Shown: positions 34,145 to 41,346 of the stretch, piece after piece
Numbering within the stretch: position 1 is the stretch's first letter
Layout of the letters: the number at the start of each line of letters is the position of its first letter
From: PALSA-612 sp963765295
Lineage (GTDB): Bacteria > Actinomycetota > Thermoleophilia > Gaiellales > Gaiellaceae
Direction: 5' to 3'
Length of the DNA: 64,000 nt
Assembly (NCBI GenBank): GCA_963765295.1
Contig: CAVXVO010000007.1
Coordinates: forward strand, 411,959-475,958
Notes under the pieces: generated by a model
Database searches by the model: none
Told to the model about the DNA's origin: nothing
What the model saw: only the letters and a program-made list of their open reading frames with translations
Position numbers and translations under genes: made by a program

Positions 34145-34953
34145 CGGACGAGCGCCGCCACCGCGGCCCGCGCGAGCCGCGCCCGGGAGGGGCGAGGCCG
34201 CTGCGTGAAGATGTCCCAGTCCGCGTTCTCGAGTGCCTCGAGTGCGGCCAGACCTCCGCTTGCGAACAGGCCCACGCCCCGCCCGACGCGCGCGCCGATC
34301 GCCTCGCGAAGCCGCTCCCCTGCCGCGAGCAGCCCGCGCGCCCGCTCGGCCTCGAACCGGAGCAGCCGCGTGAGCGGCTCGTTCGGCCGGTCGAGCTCGG
34401 TCGCGCCGAAGCGGCGGCGTTCCTCGGCGGGCAGGTAGATCCGTCCGAGCGCCAGGTCACGCGGGACGTCCTGGAGGAAGTTGACGAGCTGGAGCCCGGT
34501 GCAGACGTCGTCCGACCACGCGACGAGCCGCGCGTCGTCCGAGCGGCCGACCACGCCGAGGACGAGCCGGCCGACGGGGTCGGCGGAGAGCGTGCAGTAG
34601 GCCTTGAGGTCGGCCCAGGTCTCGTACTCCGACACGCGCTGATCCTGGCGGTTGCACTCGATCAGCCGCCAGAACGGCTCGCGCGGGAGCGAGCAGGCCC
34701 GGATCGTCGGCTGGAGCTCGCGCATCACCGGCCAGTCGGGCTCGCCGTCGTAGCAGCGGTCGAGCTGCCGCTCGAGCTCGTCGAGCGCCTCGAGACGGTC
34801 GCCCTCCCAGTCGTCGCCGAGCAGGTCGACGAGCCGCGCGAAGCCGTAGATCGCGCGCAGATGGGGCCGGTACTCCCGCGGGAAGATGAGCGAGGCGATC
34901 GGGAAGTTCTCGGTCCGCCCGTGGGCTGCGACCTCGGCGACGTCCATCGGCAT
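34141..34953 (-). CDS. hpnC: Hydroxysqualene synthase HpnC
   Basis: This is a protein of 270 residues, a paralogue of HpnD that converts presqualene diphosphate to hydroxysqualene. It begins near ENFPIASLIFPREYRPHLRAIYGFARLVDLLGDD, where the first aspartate motif is reduced. The second, LQDVPRDLALGRIYLP, is intact. This asymmetry is typical of HpnC. It is the first gene of the hopanoid operon. The start ATG 34953 has no Shine-Dalgarno and lies 6 bases after a GATAAT box, so the operon mRNA is probably leaderless. ATG 34947 is an in-frame alternative. Confidence 0.9.
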   Translation of the reverse strand: MPMDVAEVAAHGRTENFPIASLIFPREYRPHLRAIYGFARLVDLLGDDWEGDRLEALDELERQLDRCYDGEPDWPVMRELQPTIRACSLPREPFWRLIECNRQDQRVSEYETWADLKAYCTLSADPVGRLVLGVVGRSDDARLVAWSDDVCTGLQLVNFLQDVPRDLALGRIYLPAEERRRFGATELDRPNEPLTRLLRFEAERARGLLAAGERLREAIGARVGRGVGLFASGGLAALEALENADWDIFTQRPRPSRARLARAAVAALVR

Positions 34954-34958
34954 GCCAC

Positions 34959-34965
34959 GATTATC
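34959..34965. promoter_or_regulatory. Shared divergent -10 element for hpnC and the dehydrogenase gene
   Basis: Only 19 bases separate the divergent starts at 34953 and 34973. GATTATC reads as GATAAT toward hpnC (6 bases before ATG) and as GATTAT toward the dehydrogenase (8 bases before ATG). It is the only AT-rich hexamer in the gap. Both genes would be transcribed without a leader from opposite strands of the same box. Confidence 0.55.
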
Positions 34966-34972
34966 GCTGCCG

Positions 34973-35959
34973 ATGCGAGCAATGGTCCTCGACCGGCCAC
35001 GGGCGCCTCTCCGCGAGGCGGAGCTTCCCGACCCCGAGCCTGCCCCCGGAGAGGTGCTGCTGCGCGTGGCCGCCTGCGGTGTCTGCCGCACCGATCTCCA
35101 CGTCCTCGACGGCGAGCTGACGCAACCGAAGCTGCCGCTCGTCCTCGGGCACCAGGTCGTCGGGACCGTCCTCGCCGGCGGCGGGCGCTTCTCCGTGGGC
35201 GAGCGCGTCGGCATCCCCTGGCTCGGGTGGACCTGCGGCGAGTGCCGCTACTGCCTGAGCGGCCGCGAGAATCTGTGCGACCGCGCGCGCTTCACCGGGT
35301 ACCAGCTCGACGGCGGGTACGCCGAGTTGGCCGTCGCGGACGAGCGCTACTGCGTGCCGATCCCGGACGGGTACTCCGACGAGGAGGCGGCGCCGCTCCT
35401 CTGTGCGGGGCTGATCGGCTACCGGGCGCTGAGGCTGGCCGGTGACGCGGAGCGGCTCGGGCTGTACGGGTTCGGAGCCTCGGCGCACATCGTCTGCCAG
35501 ATCGCGCGCCACCAGGGCCGCCGCGTGTTCGCGTTCACGCGCGCGGGCGACGACGCGGCCAGGTCGCTCGCGCTCGAGCTCGGGGCCGAGTGGGCGGGCG
35601 ACTCGGCCGGTCCCGCGCCCGAGGAGCTCGACGCGGCGATCCTCTTCGCGCCGGCCGGCGAGCTCGTCCCGGCGGCGCTCCGCGCCTCGGCCAAGGGCGC
35701 CGTCGTCGTCTGCGCCGGGATCCACATGAGCGACATCCCGTCCTTCCCGTACGAGCTTCTCTGGGGCGAGCGTTCGGTCCGCTCGGTCGCGAACCTGACC
35801 CGTCGCGACGGCGAGGAGTTCATGGCGCTCGCGCCACAGGTGCCGGTGCGCACCGAGGTCGAGGTCTCTCCGCTCGCGGACGCGAACGACGTCCTCGCGA
35901 GGCTGCGGCGGGGCGACGTTCGCGGCGCGGCCGTGCTCGCCGTCGCTCCGAGCCGCTAG
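34973..35959 (+). CDS. Zinc-dependent alcohol dehydrogenase
   Basis: This is a medium-chain dehydrogenase of 328 residues. Catalytic zinc ligands are in GVCRTDLHV and GHQVVG. The structural zinc site has four cysteines in CGECRYCLSGRENLC. The NAD(P) motif LGLYGFGASAH is near residue 160. The pattern resembles AdhA-type enzymes of actinobacteria, which reduce or oxidise simple alcohols and aldehydes. It is divergent from the hopanoid operon with a 19-base gap. Its stop shares CTAG with the convergent gene. Substrate unknown. Confidence 0.87.
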   Translation: MRAMVLDRPRAPLREAELPDPEPAPGEVLLRVAACGVCRTDLHVLDGELTQPKLPLVLGHQVVGTVLAGGGRFSVGERVGIPWLGWTCGECRYCLSGRENLCDRARFTGYQLDGGYAELAVADERYCVPIPDGYSDEEAAPLLCAGLIGYRALRLAGDAERLGLYGFGASAHIVCQIARHQGRRVFAFTRAGDDAARSLALELGAEWAGDSAGPAPEELDAAILFAPAGELVPAALRASAKGAVVVCAGIHMSDIPSFPYELLWGERSVRSVANLTRRDGEEFMALAPQVPVRTEVEVSPLADANDVLARLRRGDVRGAAVLAVAPSR

Positions 35960-37513
35960 CGAATCGTGAACGGCTTGCTGACGAGGAGCGTGGTCCGGTC
36001 CGGGTTCATCGTCGCCTTCATCAGCGCCGCGAACACGTAGCGACCGGGCACGAGCCTGCCGCGGAACTTGAAGCTGCGGCTCGAGTTCGCCTTGACGGGG
36101 CCGCCGACCTGCGCGATTCCCGTGGAGGAGCCGCCGGCGACGAGCGCGGAGCGGAGCGACGTCTCGCCGAGAGTGCTCGGGCTCGCCGGGAAGATCCCGG
36201 TCTGCGCCGTCGCCTCCTCACCGGTCGCCACCGTCGACCAGAACGTCCGCTGCGCCGCGGGCTTGGTCGTCACGTTGAACCGTCCCCTGGCGCCGATCAC
36301 GCTCGTCGTGTGGCGCCACGTGTGCGGCTTCGCGCAGGTGCGGGCCGCGGCGATGGCGCGCTTCACGGTGTCGTAGGCGGGCCGCTTGCTGCCGTCGACC
36401 CGCAGGAGGCCGCTCTGGAACCCGAGCAGGAGCGGCTCGTCGATCAGGTGGAAGAGGTCGAGCGTCGTGACCGTCGAGTCGCACTTGACGAGGCCGATCA
36501 GGTCGGCGTAGTAGCGCGCCTGCGTCGCCTCGTCGACGAGAGGCACGTTCTCCCTGCCCGTGTACAGCTTCGCGTCCACCTTCGAGCCGTCGATCCTCAC
36601 CTGCGTTCCGCTCTCGTCGATCCGAAAGGTGACGTACGCGCCTGGCCTGGCGGGATCGCCGGCCTCCTGGAAGACCGGCTGGGCCGTGCCGTGGAACGCG
36701 TCCCACCAGGCCTGCTTGAGCCGGTCGAGGTCGCCGGCCCCCGCCTGCGGCCACTGGTACGCGCGCGTCAGCGGCTGCGTGTTGATGTTCGCGTACGCGT
36801 GGAAGTCGACGACGTCGGCGATCGGCGTCGTTCGCCCGCTCTTGCGATAGGCGGCACCGAAAGCGGCGATGAAGCGGACCGGCGAGACCGACTCCGCGCC
36901 CGGCGCCGAGGCCCATGTCGTTGCCGCGCGGCGAGATCGCGAGCCCGTCCACCTTGATCCCGGGGTCGATCGCCTTGAGCGTGTCGTACGACGCCGCCAG
37001 GATCTGCTCGTAGATCCCGGCCGAGACGATCGCGCCGTCGGCCCCGTGCTGGGGCTGGAAGAAGCGCTTGACGTTCGGCTCGTTCCCGATCACGTACTCC
37101 CGCACCTGCGGGTAGCGGAGCGCGACCTCCCGCACGTAGTTCGCGAACGCCGCCACCCTCGCAGGCGTGTTCGTCGAGAACGCGAACGCGTGGATCGGCT
37201 GGATCGCAAGCACGATCCGGGTGCCGGCCGCGGCGGCCGCGGGCATCATCCGGTCGACGAACGGCTCCTCGAGGATCTTCGTCGGCGTGTTCTCGTCCCA
37301 GAACACGATCGCGCGGTTCTCGCCCATGCCGAGGTCGTTCATCTCGCCGAAGAGGAAGGCGCCGCCGTCGTCCGAGTACTTCATCGCGTCGTCCGTGATC
37401 CCGAAGCTGATCGAGGTCGCCGCACGGGTGCCGCTGCCCGCTCCGGCCGCGCCGAAGACGCCCGCGAGCAGGCAGAAGACGAGCGGGACGATCAGGAGGC
37501 GGCCGCGGCTCAG
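35956..37513 (-). pseudogene. Secreted TIM-barrel glycoside hydrolase-like protein, frame broken once
   Basis: The coding sense begins with a signal-like hydrophobic stretch (LLIVPLVFCLLAGVFGAAG) and continues ISFGITDDAMKYSDDGG, TRIVLAIQPIHAF and EYVIGNEPNVKRFF; the glutamate of IGNEPN fits the acid/base residue of clan-A hydrolases. At about 36894-36910 the sense changes frame to ESVSPVRFIAAFG, with FQEAG as candidate nucleophile region, and runs to TLLVSKPFTIR at 35956. One missing or extra base explains this. No ATG/GTG/TTG fits the start; a CTG at 37513 is the nearest codon. Substrate unknown. Confidence 0.65.
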
Positions 37514-37523
37514 GCCAGGGAGG

Positions 37524-38432
37524 TTAGCCGCGTGGGTTCGGGAGTGGTGTGAGGAGGGGCTCGACCTGGGCCCGGAGGTGCTCGAAGTCGGGCGGGAGCG
37601 ACAGGCGCTCGCCGAGCTGCTCGAACGGCTCGTCGGTCGCGAAGCCGGGGCCGATCGTGGCGATCTCGAACAGGACGCCGCTCGGCTCGCGGAAGTAGAT
37701 CGACTTGAAGTAGAAGCGGTCGATGATCGGCGTCGGCCGGGCTCCCGCGCGTGCGACCCGCTGCTGCCACGCCTCGTGGTCACCGAGCAGCGACGACCAC
37801 GCGACGTGGTGCACGGTGCCCGCGCCGCCGACGCCCGGCTCGGCCGGCGCCTCGTCGTAGCGGTACCAGGAGCCGCGCCGGTCGCCTCTGACCTCGTAGC
37901 GGCCCTCTTGCGGCTCGAAGCCGAGGGTCTCCTCGAGGAGCGGCCGGCTTCGGCCCGGGTCGGCCGTGTAGGCGCGCACGCCGTCGAAGCCCTGGAGCGC
38001 GAGCCCGGCCGGGATGTCCGGGTGGTTCGCGACGAGCGGCTCGTCCGGCGTCTCGACGACCGCGAGCTCGAGATCGAGCCCCTCGGGGTCGGAGAAGAGC
38101 AGGCTCCCGTTGTCTCTCGCCGTCGTCACTCCGGCATTGCCGAGTCGCTCTCCCCAGAAGTCGAGCGCGTCCGTCGAGCCGACCCGCCAGACGACGCGGT
38201 GCACCATCCCCGCCCCGGCCCGGCCGCGCCGCGCGTGCGGGTACTCGAAGAAGGTGATGTCGGCACCGGCGCTGCCGCCCTCGTCGGCATAGAACAGGTG
38301 GTAGACGGTCGGGTCGTCCTGGTTGACCGTCTTCTTCACGAGGCGAAGGCCGAGCAGCCGCGCGTAGAAGTCGACGTTCCCCGGCGCGTCGCCGGTGATC
38401 CCGGTGATGTGGTGGATTCCCTCCAGCTTCAC
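37524..38432 (-). CDS. VOC-family ring-cleaving dioxygenase (MhqO/CatE-like)
   Basis: This is a protein of 302 residues made of two glyoxalase/extradiol modules. It begins LEGIHHITGITGDAPGNVDFY, with the first metal histidine, and contains VHHVAWSSLLGDHEAW in the second module and IYFREPSGVLFEIATIGPGF with the metal glutamate. This arrangement is that of MhqO-type hydroquinone dioxygenases; glyoxalase activity is an alternative. The GTG 38432 follows TAGCGT by 7 bases and lacks a ribosome-binding site, so it is probably leaderless. Confidence 0.82.
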   Translation of the reverse strand: MKLEGIHHITGITGDAPGNVDFYARLLGLRLVKKTVNQDDPTVYHLFYADEGGSAGADITFFEYPHARRGRAGAGMVHRVVWRVGSTDALDFWGERLGNAGVTTARDNGSLLFSDPEGLDLELAVVETPDEPLVANHPDIPAGLALQGFDGVRAYTADPGRSRPLLEETLGFEPQEGRYEVRGDRRGSWYRYDEAPAEPGVGGAGTVHHVAWSSLLGDHEAWQQRVARAGARPTPIIDRFYFKSIYFREPSGVLFEIATIGPGFATDEPFEQLGERLSLPPDFEHLRAQVEPLLTPLPNPRG

Positions 38433-38439
38433 GGGCCGA

Positions 38440-38445
38440 ACGCTA
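38440..38445 (-). promoter_or_regulatory. Leaderless-type -10 box for the VOC dioxygenase gene
   Basis: TAGCGT on the minus strand, 7 bases before GTG 38432. It lies just downstream of the terminator hairpin of the preceding gene, consistent with a separate transcript. Confidence 0.6.
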
Positions 38446-38464
38446 CCGGCATGCCCACGAGTAA

Positions 38465-38495
38465 GGGCCGCCTCCGGGCAGAAAGGAGGCGGCCC
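38465..38495 (-). terminator. Intrinsic-type hairpin after the Ig-like repeat gene
   Basis: An 11-bp perfect stem (GGGCCGCCTCC / GGAGGCGGCCC) with a 9-base loop lies 20 bases past the stop at 38516. On the minus strand only a short TT follows. Position and strength favour termination of the upstream gene. Confidence 0.7.
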
Positions 38496-38515
38496 TTTGG
38501 CAGGCGAGGGACGCG

Positions 38516-39622
38516 CTAGCGAAGAACCGGCACCGAGACGAGGCGGCGCGACGAGACTCCGGCGAGGACGCTGTCGCCCGGCTTGCTCGCGCGGACGAAG
38601 AGCGTCAGGAGCTGCTGTGACTTGCTGACTGGGTAGCCCGCCCGCATGTGGAACGTCACCGTCGCCCAGCCGGTCGCGTCGGTGGTCGAAAGCGGCGGGG
38701 TATCGGTCTGGTTGTAGGGCACGCCGGTCGCGTAGACGACGGCTCCCTGCACGGCCTGGTTGCACGTGTCCGAGACGTGGTAGCGGACGACGAGCTGCGT
38801 CGAGCTCCGGCGCAGGATGGTCGGCGTCGAATTCATGTTGTCGACCACGAGCCGGGCGGGAGCGTTGACCTGCGACACCGAGACGACCTTCAACCCGATC
38901 GGGCACCCGTTGGCAGTTGACGAAACGGCCGCGGTCGGGACGGTCGTCGCCGACGTCGCGCCGAACGGGTTCTTCGCCCGCACGCGGACGCGGAGCGCAT
39001 GACCGGCGTCGGCCGACGTGAGCAGGTACGTCGCGTTCGTCCCGCCCGAGATGTTCCCGCAGCCGCCGCCGACCTGGTCGCAGCGGAGCCACTGGAACGT
39101 GAACGTGATCGGCTGCGACCCGGTCCAGCTGCCGGGGTTGGCCGTCAGGGTCTGGCCGAGCTGGGGCGTGCCCGAGATCGTGGGCGGCACGGTGTTCGCC
39201 GGTGCCTGCGGCGCGGCGACGACCGCGGTCGGGGAGGACGCCGCCGTGGCGCTCCCTGCCGAGTTCGACGCGGTGACGACGACGCGCACCGTGTGGCCGA
39301 CGTCGGCCGATCCGAGCGTGTAGTCGCGGTGCGTGGCGCCGCCGATGTTCGAGCAGCTACCGCCGCCGGCGTTGCAGCGCTGCCAGCGGTAGGCGAAGCC
39401 GATGGGCGTGGAGCCGCTCCAGGTGCCGGGCTCTGCGTGGAGCTGCTGGCCCTTCTGCACCGTGCCGGAGACGGTCGGCGGCGACGTGTTCGACGGCGGC
39501 GTCGCCGCGCGAGACGCACCGGCGCCCGCAGCCAGGCCGAGGACGAGGACGAGCGCGAGCGTTCCTGCGGCGCCGAGCGAGGCTCCGAGGAGCGTCGAGC
39601 GGCGTTTCGTGGTCGAGGACAT
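38516..39622 (-). CDS. Secreted protein with two Ig-like repeats
   Basis: This is a protein of 368 residues. GGAGGT precedes ATG 39622. After a signal segment (LGAAGTLALVLVLGLAAGAGA) come two tandem repeats of about 90 residues, each with the order PPTxSGT - GQ - L - A-xPGxWxGSxPI - FxYxWxRC - C-xxI-GxT-xxY-LxxADxGHxxRVxVxAxN. A unique C-terminal domain of about 150 residues follows (LVVDNMNSTPTILRRSS, VRYHVSDTC). Such repeats are frequent in exported proteins of Thermoleophilia-like actinobacteria. It is probably a surface protein; no enzyme motif is seen. Confidence 0.8.
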   Translation of the reverse strand: MSSTTKRRSTLLGASLGAAGTLALVLVLGLAAGAGASRAATPPSNTSPPTVSGTVQKGQQLHAEPGTWSGSTPIGFAYRWQRCNAGGGSCSNIGGATHRDYTLGSADVGHTVRVVVTASNSAGSATAASSPTAVVAAPQAPANTVPPTISGTPQLGQTLTANPGSWTGSQPITFTFQWLRCDQVGGGCGNISGGTNATYLLTSADAGHALRVRVRAKNPFGATSATTVPTAAVSSTANGCPIGLKVVSVSQVNAPARLVVDNMNSTPTILRRSSTQLVVRYHVSDTCNQAVQGAVVYATGVPYNQTDTPPLSTTDATGWATVTFHMRAGYPVSKSQQLLTLFVRASKPGDSVLAGVSSRRLVSVPVLR

Positions 39623-39709
39623 GGATGACCTCCTTGTTCGGGAGATGCCTCTCTGCGTGTTCAGACGCGGCGAGCGCGCAATCCGGTCGCGCTCGCTGCC
39701 TGCCTTTAC

Positions 39710-39756
39710 CTCCGTCTCGCGAAGCTTTTGCCTGAGGCTTGCTTCTTTACCCGGAG
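39710..39756. promoter_or_regulatory. Three-tier stem structure in the leader between divergent genes
   Basis: Nested perfect stems CTCCG/CGGAG (39710-39714 with 39752-39756), GAAGC/GCTTC (39721-39725 with 39741-39745) and GCC/GGC are separated by purine-rich internal loops when read on the minus strand (GGTAAA opposite GCGAGA). It lies in the leader of the Ig-like gene and upstream of the oxidase operon. It may be an RNA element or a DNA operator. No known riboswitch class is recognised. Confidence 0.35.
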
Positions 39757-39839
39757 GACTTGAAAATCAGGCCGCTCAGCGGTAAGAATCCCACCGACCC
39801 AAGGGATCCGTGCTTGGACGGCCACGGAAAGGGCGGGGA

Positions 39840-40494
39840 GTGAGCAAGTCAGCGAAGCTGGCAGGCGTGCTGATCGGCATCGCAGCCGCGTGCGCGCTGC
39901 TCGCCTACTACATCGCCGCCTACCTCGTCGCCGTCCCGACCAACGTCCAGGCGGCGGGGCAGGCTCCGCAGGCCCGGGTGACGCTCCAGACCGTCGCGTC
40001 GCTCGGGACGCCGCCCCACCCGGACTGGGTCTCGTACCTCGTCAAGAAGCCCGGCGGCGCGTGGGTGCACTCGACCGTGCTCGACCGTCCCGGCGAACTC
40101 GCTCGTCACCGTGACCGTCTACCAGTACGACACCGCGACCGGGCTCCGCAATCCGTACTGGGGCGGGCCGCGCGGGCTGGTCGGGGAGATGACGCTCGAC
40201 GGGAAGCCGATTCCCACGCTCGACCCCGACCTCGCGTCGCACACGTTCGCCGTGCCCGAGCTCGGCGTCAGCGTGCCGCTCGCGGGCGTCGCCGACGACG
40301 CGAAGGACCAGTGCAGCGTCGCTCCGTGCACGCTCGCCGAGGCGCACCGTACGATCACGTTCACGTTCCGCACCGGCAAGGCCGGCACCTACCGCTGGCA
40401 GTGCTTCGTCCCTTGCGCGGCCGGGTTCATCCTCGGGTTCGGCGGGCCGATGCAGAGCCTCGGCTACATGGACGGGCTACTGCACGTCGTATGA
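39840..40494 (+). pseudogene. Membrane-anchored cupredoxin-like protein, frame broken once
   Basis: The first gene of the oxidase operon. GTG 39840 begins a membrane anchor (AGVLIGIAAACALLAYYIAAYLVAV), followed by VSYLVKKPGGAWVHSTV. At about 40081-40092 the sense moves one frame to VPANSLVTVTVYQYDTATGL and ends with a cupredoxin-like core containing SHTFAVPELGVSVPL (histidine) and CFVPCAAGFILGFGGPM (CxxxC and methionine). The break lies within a short direct repeat (TCGACCGT twice), as expected from slippage or a base-calling error. The stop overlaps the coxB start (ATGA). Probably an accessory copper or electron-transfer subunit of the oxidase. Confidence 0.68.
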
Positions 40495-41346
40495 CGACGG
40501 GCGCGTCCGCATCCCCGTCCCGGCCGCACATGCGGGCCGTGCTCCTCATCTGGCTCGTGGCGAGCGTCGTCGCGGTGCCGCTCGTCATCTGGGTCCTCGG
40601 GCCGCACCTGCCACCCGGTGACATGACCGCCGAGGCGTCGGACCAGACGAGCGCCAACATCGTGCTCACCGCCGTCAGCGCCCCGATCGTGCTCGGGATC
40701 GTCGTCTACTTCGCCTACGCGCTGGCCAGGTTCCGCGCGCGCGGCGCGACGATCGAAGACGGCGCGCCGATCAAGGGTCACGCGCAGACGCAGATGCTGT
40801 GGATCGTCCTCACATCCGTCCTCGTGATCGCGCTGGCGATCTGGGGCAGCCTCGTGCTCGTCGTCAGCGCGCACGGCGCCGGCGGCGGGCAGGGCCCGAG
40901 CCCGGTCGACCCGCCGAGCGGCGCGAAGCTCCAGGTGCAGGTGATCGGCCAGCAGTGGGCCTGGACGTATCGCTTCCCGGCCGCGAACGGCGTCGAGACC
41001 AACGTGCTCGAGCTGCCCGCCGACACGCTGGTCGAGTTCCACGTCACGTCGCTCGACGTCACGCACTCCTTCTGGGCCTACGAGCTCGGTGTGAAGGCCG
41101 ATGCGGTGCCGGGCGCCGACAACGTCGCCTTCGTCCACACGCGCGGCCCGGGCAGCTTCTCGATCCGGTGCTCCGAGCTCTGCGGCCTCTGGCACACGCA
41201 CATGGTCCAGACCGGGCACGTCGTGTCCCGCTCGGTCTTCCAGAGCTGGCTCGCGAGCCGAGCTGAAGAGCGAGGCGCTGAACCTGAAGTACCTGCCGCC
41301 CTACGCGCCCTTCTACTTCCCCGAGCCACAGCGGAGAGCCGGCTAG
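40491..41346 (+). CDS. coxB: Cytochrome c oxidase subunit II, C-terminal frame disturbed
   Basis: This subunit carries the CuA centre that receives electrons. Two membrane segments lie at about residues 15-40 and 60-80 and again near 100-125. The CuA ligands are complete: the early histidine in DVTHSFWAYELGVKADAVP and CSELCGLWHTHM. The expected C-terminus (LNLKYLPPYAPFYF...) is in a different frame from about 41262-41272 on, ending at TAG 41344-41346. As sequenced, the main frame has no stop and runs on into coxA. A one-base indel is the simplest cause. The ATG overlaps the preceding stop. Confidence 0.82.
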
